A stretch of DNA of 13,698 nt, taken from assembly GCA_003819975.1 (NCBI GenBank), contig RPPU01000051.1, positions 1-13,698 on the forward strand. Reading direction: 5' to 3'. Below the pieces are notes generated by a model that did no database searches, was not told where the DNA came from, and worked only from the letters and a program-made list of their open reading frames with translations. The DNA comes from Desulfobacteraceae bacterium (GTDB lineage Bacteria; Desulfobacterota; DSM-4660; Desulfatiglandales; HGW-15). Below are positions 1 to 5,809 of the stretch, piece after piece (the stretch's first letter is position 1; each line of letters starts with the position of its first letter). The translations under genes were made by a program, and so were the position numbers.

Positions 1-514
1 CCTTCATCAATTGGGGCGCAAAAAGGACCATCATATCCAGAGTGCCCCAAAGGATATGGCTTTCCCCGGCGGCAAAAGCGTCGCGGGCTACGACCGGATC
101 GTCGATCAGCTTCAAGTTGACTTTGAAGCCGTATTTTTTATAAAAAAGGCTTTCGGTATTGGGCGCGAAACCGTTGTTGGCCGCAACAATCGGCAGCCAG
201 CCGATCCAAACGTTGATGGGAAACTGCACGATTTTTTCCTTAGGATCCCATTTATAATTGCTGGTCCCTTTGACCTCTGGCAGGGCCTGGGCCGGGACAT
301 ATTTATATTCGGTTACGGTAGTGATGCCGGCCGGATCTTGGACTTCCACTTCGCCCTGTTCCTGCTTGAACTTGGAGATGTCCACGTCTTTGCCTTTGCC
401 TGCTTTCGGGAAAAAGGTGTCGCGGAAAAAATATCCGGCAACGGCAATACAGGCGATAATAAATAAGATTCCGACGATTTTACCCAATGCGGTAGGTCCG
501 ACTTTATTTTCCAT
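1..514 (-). CDS. Membrane-anchored NMT1/TauA-like solute-binding protein (N-terminal part)
   Basis: The first 171 codons of a gene whose 3' part lies beyond the window's left edge. It starts at ATG (514-512) after a strong Shine-Dalgarno, AAGGAGGG, about five bases upstream. Residues 11-30 form one hydrophobic segment without a lipobox cysteine, so the protein is probably exported and held by an uncleaved anchor or a cleaved signal. A polar spacer (about 35-95) follows. From residue 97 comes a stretch with INVWIGWLPIV, then KYGFKVNLKLIDDP and ARDAFAAGE, which resembles the first lobe of nitrate/sulfonate/thiamine-precursor type periplasmic binding proteins (NMT1/SsuA/TauA fold). The likely role is binding a small solute for an ABC importer, but no ligand can be named and the transporter genes are not visible. 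The tRNA-Ser gene ends 70 bp upstream on the same strand. The fold assignment is moderate because only one lobe is seen. Confidence 0.7.
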   Translation of the reverse strand, partial: MENKVGPTALGKIVGILFIIACIAVAGYFFRDTFFPKAGKGKDVDISKFKQEQGEVEVQDPAGITTVTEYKYVPAQALPEVKGTSNYKWDPKEKIVQFPINVWIGWLPIVAANNGFAPNTESLFYKKYGFKVNLKLIDDPVVARDAFAAGESHILWGTLDMMVLFAPQLMK

Positions 515-583
515 TTTACCCTCCTTAAGGAGCAAACGTTAAAGTTTTAGCACCGGCAATCAAACCCACAAAAAGTTTATTCT

Positions 584-677
584 TGGCGGAGAGGGGGGGA
601 TTCGAACCCCCGTGGGAACTTTTGGTCCCCAAATCGATTTCGAGTCGATCCCGTTACGACCACTTCGGTACCTCTCC
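584..677 (-). tRNA. tRNA-Ser (anticodon CGA)
   Basis: On the minus strand the sequence folds as a class II tRNA. The acceptor stem GGAGAGG (677-671) pairs with CCTCTCC (594-588). The D arm is CCG/CGG, and the anticodon stem ATCGA/TCGAT holds the loop CTCGAAA, giving anticodon CGA. A long variable arm typical of serine tRNA (GGGAC...GTTCCC type) follows, then the T arm GGGGG-TTCGAAT-CCCCC. Discriminator G (587) and an encoded CCA (586-584) follow, so the mature end is templated. It reads UCG codons. A 24-bp perfect palindrome begins at the first base of the tRNA and runs upstream, so the precursor leader can fold into a strong hairpin. No terminator is evident between the tRNA and the solute-binding gene, so co-transcription is possible. 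Confidence 0.96.
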
Positions 678-727
678 GTTTTTTCGGGAAGGGGTTGATC
701 TTTGATCAACCCCTTCCCGAAAAAACG
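677..727. repeat. Perfect 24-bp palindrome abutting the tRNA-Ser 5' end
   Basis: Arms 677-700 and 704-727 are exact reverse complements around a 3-base loop (TTT). On either strand the structure begins with a T run and ends with an A run. This is the reverse of an intrinsic terminator, so it is not a standard rho-independent terminator. The outermost base of the left arm is the first base of the tRNA gene. Confidence 0.9.
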
Positions 728-790
728 ATTAAAAGATATTAAAAAATCACCTTTTGTTTTGGTCATTTCATTATCACGGTTCTGAGTTTT

Positions 791-850
791 AACTGTGAAC
801 CCCGGATGATGTTCCTCATCATCCATTCTGTGAACCGTGAACCTTGGAAC
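791..850. repeat. GTGAACC-type repeats around a short hairpin
   Basis: CTGTGAACC occurs at 793-801 and again at 828-836, followed by another GTGAACC and CTTGGAAC. Between the two copies lies an 8-bp hairpin, GGATGATG (804-811) and CATCATCC (817-824), with a 5-base loop. The array ends exactly at the tadA stop codon. The run complementary to 829-850 is nearly identical to 3464-3485, so it is a dispersed repeat. The hairpin lacks a following T tract on the tadA strand. Confidence 0.75.
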
Positions 851-1321
851 TTACATTATCGCCTTTTTTCTTTTAGCTTCAAAGAACTCTTTCAACATTC
901 CGCCGCACTCGTCGGCCAAGACCCCGGAAACCACTTCGATTTGGTGGTTCAAACGTTTATCCCGGGCCAGGTCATATAAAGATCCGGCCGCGCCCCATTT
1001 GGGGTCAGGTGCGCCGAACACCAGACGAGCGATCCGGGCATTCAGCATGGCGCCCAAACACATAGGGCAAGGCTCGATGGTCACCACCAGGGTTAAGCCG
1101 TTCAAACGGTAATTTTCAAGCTTGCGCCCGGCTTCCCGCAAAGCCAGAATCTCGGCATGGGCGGTCGGGTCGTGTAAGCGAATCGGCTGGTTAAAGGCCT
1201 TAGCGATCGCCTCACCCTCGGAATCGATCAACACCGCGCCGATCGGGACCTCGTCGATTTGCCGGGCCTTGTGGGCTTGTTCCAGAGCCAAATGCATATA
1301 AGCCGTAAAGTCAGAGATCAT
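851..1321 (-). CDS. tadA: tRNA-specific adenosine deaminase TadA
   Basis: A 156-residue member of the cytidine/deoxycytidylate deaminase fold, which converts the wobble adenosine 34 of tRNA-Arg(ACG) to inosine. The zinc and catalytic signature is complete: H55-A-E57 (zinc ligand and proton-shuttling glutamate) and PCPMC with C85 and C88 as the other ligands. The N-terminal PIGAVLID stretch and the C-terminal GGMLKEFFE helix are family-typical, and the length is close to the usual 150-170. The start is ATG at 1321; no clear Shine-Dalgarno precedes it. A TATAAT hexamer lies on the minus strand at 1344-1339, which would give a leader of only about 10 bases, but no good -35 box is spaced from it. 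The gene lies downstream of the toxin-antitoxin pair on the same strand and ends in a GTGAACC repeat. Confidence 0.96.
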   Translation of the reverse strand: MISDFTAYMHLALEQAHKARQIDEVPIGAVLIDSEGEAIAKAFNQPIRLHDPTAHAEILALREAGRKLENYRLNGLTLVVTIEPCPMCLGAMLNARIARLVFGAPDPKWGAAGSLYDLARDKRLNHQIEVVSGVLADECGGMLKEFFEAKRKKAIM

Positions 1322-1366
1322 AAAAACCGTTATTTAACATTATAGGCCGGGAAGGTCAAAGACATT

Positions 1367-1696
1367 TTATTCAAGAATTTCGAGGGCCACGCGCAAAGCC
1401 TGGTCCAGTTCTTTTAATTTTTGAGGGGACAAAGTGCCAATATAATTGGTCAACATGGATTTAGGCAGGCTCACCAGTTCGTCGCAATGAATACTGCTAT
1501 CGTGCTTCAGGCCTTGTTCAACGCCCACCAAGACCTGTGAAGACAATCCATCATGGACCGAATAAACCGGAGCGCAGATCACGGTTGAAAAGCGCGATTC
1601 AATGAGCACTGGGCGGCTCACAATCACAAATACTCTGGATCGTTTGGGGTCTTGGGCCGAAGGATGGGTCACCCGGTAAAGATCGCCGCGTTTCAC
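1367..1696 (-). CDS. MazF/PemK-family toxin (endoribonuclease)
   Basis: A 109-residue protein beginning MKRGDLYRV, the characteristic MazF/PemK/Kid N terminus. It has a central strand pattern RVFVIVSRP...[11 protein letters not shown] and the C-terminal [11 protein letters not shown] helix of the family. These toxins are small beta-barrel ribonucleases that cleave mRNA (or other RNA) at short motifs and arrest growth when not held by the antitoxin. The start is GTG (1696-1694); the overlapping GTGA with the antitoxin stop (1693-1695) means translational coupling, so toxin synthesis follows antitoxin synthesis. All expected landmarks are intact, with no frameshift. The partner is the ribbon-helix-helix protein just upstream. 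Cleavage specificity cannot be read from sequence. Confidence 0.93.
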   Translation of the reverse strand: MKRGDLYRVTHPSAQDPKRSRVFVIVSRPVLIESRFSTVICAPVYSVHDGLSSQVLVGVEQGLKHDSSIHCDELVSLPKSMLTNYIGTLSPQKLKELDQALRVALEILE

Positions 1697-1923
1697 AGAG
1701 GCACCTGATATTCCAGAATATCGGCTGCTTCTTGATTCAGATGTTCAGATCTTTTGTTAATAATTTCAAGATCTTTTTCGTTTTGTTCATCACGGATCAT
1801 CTGAGCGATTAATGCCCAAACCGCGGTTTCGATAAACTCGGAACGGTTGCTGTTGGTCCCAAGCTTTTCGTCAAGGGCCTTTAAAAGGTCTTTGGACAGG
1901 GTGATAGATGTCTTTACTTTCAT
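1693..1923 (-). CDS. Ribbon-helix-helix antitoxin of the MazF/PemK pair
   Basis: A 76-residue acidic protein. Residues 3-10 (VKTSITLS) form the DNA-contacting beta strand. They are followed by two helices with the diagnostic RSEFIETAV turn (about 27-35), the standard CopG/RHH dimer fold. The C-terminal 30 residues are charged and probably disordered, the usual toxin-wrapping segment. The role is to neutralise the toxin and repress their common promoter. The gene overlaps the toxin start by four bases. No Shine-Dalgarno is present (GCGGT before ATG) and a good promoter lies so close that the transcript should begin at or one base before the ATG, suggesting leaderless translation. Confidence 0.9.
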   Translation of the reverse strand: MKVKTSITLSKDLLKALDEKLGTNSNRSEFIETAVWALIAQMIRDEQNEKDLEIINKRSEHLNQEAADILEYQVPL

Positions 1924-1930
1924 ACCGCTA

Positions 1931-1959
1931 TTTATACCACCATTAGATGGCTAAGTCAA
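1931..1959 (-). promoter_or_regulatory. Sigma-70-type promoter of the toxin-antitoxin operon
   Basis: On the minus strand, TTGACT (1959-1954) and TATAAA (1936-1931) are separated by exactly 17 bases. The -10 box ends seven bases before the antitoxin ATG (1923), so the expected start of transcription coincides with the start codon. Inside the spacer lies the small palindrome CCAT-cta-ATGG (1950-1940), a plausible operator half-site pair for the ribbon-helix-helix antitoxin. Confidence 0.72.
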
Positions 1960-1984
1960 GAAGATAGAATTAAGAATGAAGTAA

Positions 1985-2066
1985 GCCCATAGTTTGTGCC
2001 GGACATTCTTTAGCTTAAAACCTATTCATTGGATATGCTGAATTCTGGTTCCTGAATTCTGTCTAC
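1985..2066 (-). repeat. Dispersed ~80-bp intergenic element, copy A
   Basis: Read on the minus strand, this begins GTAGACAGAATTCAGGAACC, continues with a second CCAGAATTCAG, then AATAGGTTTTAAGCTAAAG and AATGTCCGGCACAAAC. The same succession of blocks, with scattered substitutions and one or two single-base gaps, occurs at 9331-9410. It starts nine bases after the stop codon of the MFS gene, in that gene's reading direction. No reading frame is evident in it. Confidence 0.8.
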
Positions 2067-2074
2067 TTTACCAG

Positions 2075-3409
2075 TTAAAATGCCCCGGATTGTTTGGCTT
2101 GCCTGGCTTTTTCCACATTCACAAAAGAGAGCAGAATCAACCCGATAATAAAAAAACCGATCAGGGAGAGAATGGAAAGGCGGGAACTGCCGGTGAGTTG
2201 GCGAATGACGGCAAAAACCAGGGGTCCCCAGATGGCGGAGAATTTGCTGAACACGGTATAGAACCCGAAAAATTCGGCGCTGGCTTCTTCCGGGACCATG
2301 GATCCGTATAAAGAGCGGCTCAGGGCCTGAGACCCGCCCATGGCCAAGCCGACCACCACGCCCAATATCAGGTACTCCACAACCGAAGTGATGAAATAGG
2401 CATAGATCACCACTCCCGACCAAAGCACCAGGGTGAGCATGACGGCTTTTTTAGCGCCGATTTTTCCAGCCAAACGGCTGAATAACAAGGCGCCGCCGAT
2501 GGAAATAAACTGGATGATCAGGAGGGTCACCATCAAATAAGTCTTGGACAAATGCAACTCATCGGTGCCGTACATGGTGGCCATGGTGATGACGGTTTGG
2601 ATGCCGTCATCATAAAACATAAATGCAATTAAAAAAAGGAGCAGGTGCCGGAAGCGGGTCACGTTGCGGGCCGTTTTCCAGGTACGGGAAAAACCGATGG
2701 CGGCATAGGCCAATAATCCGGGATATTTGCGAAAAGCCTTGGGCAGGGTTTCGCGGCGCGGCGTTTCGACCAGGTATTTGAGGGTGAAGAGGGAAAACCC
2801 GGCCCACCAGAGCCCGGCCAGGATAATGGAGAGGCGCACGGCCAAAGTCAGGGAGATTCCCAGAAAAGAATGACCGGCGACCAGGCCCAAGGAGATCGCA
2901 AATTGCAAGCCGCCGCCGGCATAGCCAAAGGCAAAGCCTTTACCGGAAATCTTATCCATTTTATCTTCAGTGGTTATTTGGGGGAGGAAGGCATCGTAAA
3001 AAACATTGGCGCCGATAAATCCGATTTGGGCGATCAGAAAGAAAAGGAGGGTTTTGAAGACATCGCCGGTTTGGCAGAAAAAGAGTAATACCGTGAAGAG
3101 GGCGCCGTTGTAGGCAAAAGCGAAGAGGAATTTTTTTTTGGCCGCGGAAAAATCGGCAATGGCGCCTAAAAACGGGGCAATAAGAAAAATCAACAGTGAA
3201 GCGAGGCTGACCGTGTAGCCCCAAAGGGTGGTGGCGCTGAAAAGAGTGTTGCCGATTTTCACTCCCTGGGGGCCCACAATCCCGTCGGCAAAATACATGG
3301 GCAATAAAGCAACGAGCACCGTGGTGGTATAAGCGGAATTGGCCCAGTCATACATGCACCAGCCGAAAATGGTTTTGGGGTTGTTTTTGGTGTCAGGCAT
3401 GAGGCTCAT
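2075..3409 (-). CDS. UMF1/Atg22-like major facilitator superfamily transporter
   Basis: An integral membrane protein of 444 residues (or 441 if the second ATG at 3400 is used) with about twelve hydrophobic helices in two halves. The N-terminal signature GWCMYDWANSAYTTTV is the hallmark of the UMF1 (YxiO/BtlA/Atg22-like) branch of the MFS. These proteins are thought to export small molecules such as amino acids, but the substrates of bacterial members are mostly unknown. The cytoplasmic loop between helices 2 and 3 (IADFSAAKKK) matches the MFS loop motif in position. The frame stays open up to 3484, but that upstream part falls in a GTGAACC repeat and is unlikely to be translated. Neither ATG has a convincing Shine-Dalgarno. 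It stands alone, divergent from the thioredoxin gene. Confidence 0.88.
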   Translation of the reverse strand: MSLMPDTKNNPKTIFGWCMYDWANSAYTTTVLVALLPMYFADGIVGPQGVKIGNTLFSATTLWGYTVSLASLLIFLIAPFLGAIADFSAAKKKFLFAFAYNGALFTVLLFFCQTGDVFKTLLFFLIAQIGFIGANVFYDAFLPQITTEDKMDKISGKGFAFGYAGGGLQFAISLGLVAGHSFLGISLTLAVRLSIILAGLWWAGFSLFTLKYLVETPRRETLPKAFRKYPGLLAYAAIGFSRTWKTARNVTRFRHLLLFLIAFMFYDDGIQTVITMATMYGTDELHLSKTYLMVTLLIIQFISIGGALLFSRLAGKIGAKKAVMLTLVLWSGVVIYAYFITSVVEYLILGVVVGLAMGGSQALSRSLYGSMVPEEASAEFFGFYTVFSKFSAIWGPLVFAVIRQLTGSSRLSILSLIGFFIIGLILLSFVNVEKARQAKQSGAF

Positions 3410-3463
3410 ATTAGGGCTTGTAATCGGGAAATGTCTATTTATTTTGTAATAGTTAGCCTTAAA

Positions 3464-3495
3464 GTTCCAAGGTTCACAGTTCACGGTTCACGGTT
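3464..3495 (+). repeat. GTTCCAAGGTTCAC array (GTGAACC family)
   Basis: GTTCCAAGGTTCACAGTTCA continues into two more GGTTCAC units, giving three to four heptamer-like steps. The first 22 bases match the complement of 829-850 at all but one or two positions. It sits in the divergent gap between the MFS gene and the thioredoxin gene. The rest of that gap (3496-3598) is AT-rich and shows no promoter I would defend. Confidence 0.75.
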
Positions 3496-3612
3496 AAAAA
3501 AAAGATTAGGATTGAACCTATTGAAAATATGTATGAAAAAGGCAGTTTTTATCTATAGGGCTGAAAATTTGAGGAGTTCAAAGTATAGCGCCAAAGACAA
3601 GGAGTTTTGAAC

Positions 3613-4056
3613 ATGGAAAATAATAATCTGATTTTACAATGTGAAAAATGCGGCACCCGGAACCGAGTGCCTAAAAGCCGGTTAGGCGATCAGGCTAAGT
3701 GCGGCCAATGCGGGCAATTATTAGCTAAACCGTCTTTAAAACCGATAGATGTATCGGATGAAACTTTTAATCAAGAGGTCCTGGAGTCCAAAGGCCCGGT
3801 ATTGATGGATTGTTGGGCGCCCTGGTGCGGCCCTTGTCGCATGGTGGCGCCGGTGCTGGATCAACTGGCTATGGAATATGGCGGCCGGGTTAAAATAACC
3901 AAACTGAATGTGGACGAAAATCCGCGCATTTCCTCCCAATATGCCATTCGTAACATCCCGACCATGCTGATTTTTAAAGACGGCAAACAGGTTCAGACAT
4001 TGGTCGGCGCCTTGCCCAAGGCTGAAATCGAACGGCATTTACAGGCCTTGCTTTAA
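3613..4056 (+). CDS. trxC: Thioredoxin-2-type protein with N-terminal zinc ribbon
   Basis: A 147-residue thiol-disulfide oxidoreductase of the cytoplasm. The N terminus carries two CxxC pairs, C10/C13 and C30/C33, the zinc ribbon that distinguishes thioredoxin 2 (TrxC) from thioredoxin 1. The thioredoxin domain follows from about residue 45, with the active site W71-C-G-P-C75 and the cis-proline loop IPTMLIFKDG. TrxC reduces disulfides and helps against oxidative stress; the zinc site responds to oxidation in studied homologues. The start is ATG 3613 because AAGGAG (3599-3604) lies eight bases upstream; an in-frame TTG six bases earlier is too close to it. No neighbour on the same strand appears to share its function, so it is probably a single-gene unit. 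Confidence 0.93.
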   Translation: MENNNLILQCEKCGTRNRVPKSRLGDQAKCGQCGQLLAKPSLKPIDVSDETFNQEVLESKGPVLMDCWAPWCGPCRMVAPVLDQLAMEYGGRVKITKLNVDENPRISSQYAIRNIPTMLIFKDGKQVQTLVGALPKAEIERHLQALL

Positions 4057-4280
4057 TCCTCCTGGATAGGTTTCATAAGAGCGCCGGCTTGCTTTTACTT
4101 GCATGCGGCCCGGGTCTGTGATAGAAATTACGTGAAAATTTAAATAGTTCCGATGGATTTCCCGAACACCGCATACCGGTTTTTATGGCGGGTTAGGGGC
4201 TCCATCATTTTGATATTAGGCCGAATATGGGAACATGCCGCGTAAAGCGGAATTTTCGCTCAGGGTGAAAAAGGCGCCCC
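4057..4280. other. Gene-free stretch after the thioredoxin gene
   Basis: I find no convincing gene in this part of the 438-bp gap before phoH. A frame starting at ATG 4235 runs 79 codons to 4474, but it crosses the inverted-repeat element, lacks a Shine-Dalgarno and has no recognisable motif. There is no clear intrinsic terminator after the thioredoxin stop. Small imperfect palindromes occur (for example AGCGG-aatt-TTCGCT near 4247), and a weak promoter-like pair may lie around 4090-4125. Nothing here resembles a known RNA family to me. Confidence 0.5.
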
Positions 4281-4397
4281 GATGCTCAAAGTGCAACCTA
4301 TTTTTGTGGACACGACCGAAAAAACCGATGCGCTGGATTTCGACAACCAGCCCAAGCGGCGCCGGATCATCATGCAAATCGCGGGAGGGGATCTCTA
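4281..4397 (+). CDS. Orphan 38-codon reading frame of unknown function, possibly a gene remnant
   Basis: The frame encodes MLKVQPIFVDTTEKTDALDF, then a basic stretch (KRRRIIMQIAGGDL), and stops at TAA. Third codon positions are rich in G and C, as in the neighbouring true genes, which suggests real coding history. The last codons and the stop are supplied by the left end of the inverted-repeat element (4388-4481), so the element may have cut an older, longer gene. No good Shine-Dalgarno precedes ATG 4281. The frame is open for 12 codons further upstream to a TAA. I do not recognise the family. It could be a small regulatory protein, a leader peptide for phoH, or debris. Confidence 0.3.
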
Positions 4398-4481
4398 AAA
4401 ATTCACATTATCGGCTGCGTTTTAAAAATCGGCCCGAATATGAACAGTTAATTTCTCAAAAGGCGAATTTTTAGAGATCCC
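4388..4481. repeat. Miniature inverted-repeat element, copy 1 (upstream of phoH)
   Basis: A perfect 17-bp inverted repeat, GGGATCTCTAAAAATTC (4388-4404) and its complement (4465-4481), encloses 60 bp. The terminal sequence matches that of the element at 5485-5581 with three substitutions in 16 aligned bases and no gap, and the two elements are almost the same length (94 and 97 bp). The interior also shares a CGAATAT/ATATTCG block. No transposase is present. The right end touches the phoH Shine-Dalgarno. Confidence 0.75.
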
Positions 4482-4494
4482 GAGGAGATTGAAT

Positions 4495-5484
4495 TTGAAA
4501 AACAACCTAGCCACACAGACGAATAAAAAAATGGAATTTTCGGATGTTGAATCGTTGGGACTGCTGTACGGCGAACACAACAAAAACCTCAAGATTCTGG
4601 AAAAAGAGATCGGTGTTTCCATTCACGCCAGGGGCAACCAGCTCTCTTTGCAGGGCGGCGATTGGGAAGTGGACTTGGCCGAGAAAGTTTTAAACCAGCT
4701 TTACGGCCTGTTGCGGGAAAACCGCCCGATCTACGGCAAGGATGTGGAATACGCGATCCGGATTTTAAGCGGCGATCACGCCGCCGACCTGAAAAAAGTA
4801 TTCATGGAAAAAGTGTATATCACTTCCGGTAAAAACACGATTGCGCCTAAAAGCCTCAATCAGAAGCTCTATGTCGACAGCATCCGCAAGTTCGATATCG
4901 TGTTCGGCATCGGTCCGGCCGGTACGGGCAAGACCTATCTGGCCATGGCCATGGCGGTAGCGGCGCTGGCGCGGCGCGAAGTCAAGCGCGTGGTTTTGAC
5001 CCGGCCGGCGGTTGAGGCGGGCGAGCACTTGGGTTTTTTGCCCGGCGATCTTTTCGAGAAGGTGAATCCTTATCTGCGGCCTTTGTACGACGCCTTGCAT
5101 GATATGATGGAATATGAGGACGCCGCCCGCTTGCTGCAAAAAGGCGATATTGAAGTGGCGCCTTTGGCATTTATGCGGGGCCGGACTTTGAACGATTCTT
5201 TCGTGATTCTGGACGAGGCCCAAAACGCCACCCCGGAGCAGATGAAAATGTTTCTGACGCGCTTAGGGTTCAGTTCCAAAACGGTCATCACCGGCGATGT
5301 GACCCAAACCGATTTGCCCAAAGGCAAGCGTTCCGGGTTGGTGGAAGCCGGGCAGATTTTGGACGGCATCCCGGGCATCCAATTCGTTACTTTTTCCCGC
5401 GACGACGTGGTGCGGCACCCCCTGGTGCAAAAAATCATCGATGCGTATGAGCGCATGGAGAAGCAGAAGAAAGAAAGTGAATAG
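4495..5484 (+). CDS. phoH: PhoH-family ATPase (YbeZ type)
   Basis: A 329-residue cytoplasmic P-loop protein of the PhoH/YbeZ family, a predicted RNA-associated ATPase that works with the nuclease YbeY in RNA processing and ribosome maturation. The Walker A motif is G140-PAGTGK-T147, and Walker B is VILDEAQN with D240 and E241. The region between (LTRPAVEAGEHLGFLPGD) and sensor-like VITGDVTQTDLP are hallmark PhoH segments. The N-terminal 100 residues (LLYGEHNKNLKILEKEIGV...) form the usual small KH-like domain. The start is TTG 4495, set by GAGGAG (4482-4487) seven bases upstream. A TTG at 4489 is too close to that site, and ATG 4531 has no ribosome site. Its partner gene ybeY lies downstream after pgpH. 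Related inverted-repeat elements stand directly before and after it. Confidence 0.95.
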   Translation: MKNNLATQTNKKMEFSDVESLGLLYGEHNKNLKILEKEIGVSIHARGNQLSLQGGDWEVDLAEKVLNQLYGLLRENRPIYGKDVEYAIRILSGDHAADLKKVFMEKVYITSGKNTIAPKSLNQKLYVDSIRKFDIVFGIGPAGTGKTYLAMAMAVAALARREVKRVVLTRPAVEAGEHLGFLPGDLFEKVNPYLRPLYDALHDMMEYEDAARLLQKGDIEVAPLAFMRGRTLNDSFVILDEAQNATPEQMKMFLTRLGFSSKTVITGDVTQTDLPKGKRSGLVEAGQILDGIPGIQFVTFSRDDVVRHPLVQKIIDAYERMEKQKKESE

Positions 5485-5581
5485 AGGATATCTCAAAAAG
5501 GCTATTTAAAAGATGAGCACACGGAAATTTACAACCTTTTTTATATTCGCCCGGTTCATTTTTTGATTTTTGAGATATCCT
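5485..5581. repeat. Miniature inverted-repeat element, copy 2 (downstream of phoH)
   Basis: AGGATATCTCAAAAA (5485-5499) is repeated as its exact complement at 5567-5581, giving 15-bp perfect terminal repeats around 67 bp. The left end begins at the base after the phoH stop codon. Terminal sequence, length and an interior ATATTCG block relate it to 4388-4481. As a transcribed hairpin it could mark the 3' end of the phoH message, although no T run follows the right arm. Confidence 0.75.
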
Positions 5582-5590
5582 GTACCAAAG

Positions 5591-5636
5591 AACCGGGGAA
5601 TAGACCGGGCGCGTGATTCCGGGCACAGCCCCGGTT
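5591..5636. repeat. GC-rich imperfect hairpin region
   Basis: AACCGGGG (5591-5598) pairs exactly with CCCCGGTT (5629-5636) across 30 bases rich in CCGGG and GCGCG. No T run follows, so a terminator is not supported. It lies between inverted-repeat element 2 and the CGTTGTCG array in the 325-bp gap between phoH and pgpH; no gene is seen in that gap. Confidence 0.45.
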
Positions 5637-5654
5637 GCGCGAGGGCCATTCAAA

Positions 5655-5754
5655 AATCGTTGTCGTTGTCGTAAGCGTTATCGTAGTCGATTCGATTTTT
5701 TAAAATTGCAGCAGAGTTCGATCGACGATTACGACAACGATAACGACAACGATT
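5655..5754. repeat. Imperfect inverted array of CGTTGTCG-type short units
   Basis: The left arm (5655-5694) starts AATCGTTGTCGTTGTCGTAA and continues in units of about six bases with changing middle letters. The complement of the right arm (5719-5754) starts with the same 13 bases and continues in the same degenerate pattern. About 24 bases separate the arms. It ends some 55 bp before the pgpH start. It is not a CRISPR array: there are no constant repeats with unique spacers. Confidence 0.75.
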
Positions 5755-5809
5755 GAAAAACATGAATCAATCATTGTCGATATCCTGATCATTGCCGTTA
5801 AAAAAATAT

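Noticed and set aside
11..466. 151-codon plus-strand open frame at the left edge
   Set aside because: It is the antisense shadow of the solute-binding-like gene (complement 1-514), which has a strong ribosome site, a membrane segment and a recognisable domain.
677..727. Intrinsic terminator for tadA or for plus-strand transcripts
   Set aside because: The hairpin has T residues before and A residues after the stem on both strands, opposite to the required stem followed by a T run.
1339..1344. TATAAT as a tadA promoter
   Set aside because: The hexamer is perfect, but no acceptable -35 box is at 16-18 bases, and tadA may be read from the toxin-antitoxin promoter; it is not strong enough to list.
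3410..3484. 25-codon N-terminal extension of the MFS transporter
   Set aside because: The extension starts within a GTGAACC repeat array, has no ribosome site and is polar, unlike the family's short N termini.
4235..4474. 79-codon plus-strand open frame
   Set aside because: It runs through the inverted-repeat element, has no ribosome site and no motif; the 38-codon frame in another register has better codon character.
5655..5754. CRISPR array
   Set aside because: The units are about six bases, degenerate and contiguous, without constant repeats or unique spacers, and no cas gene is present.
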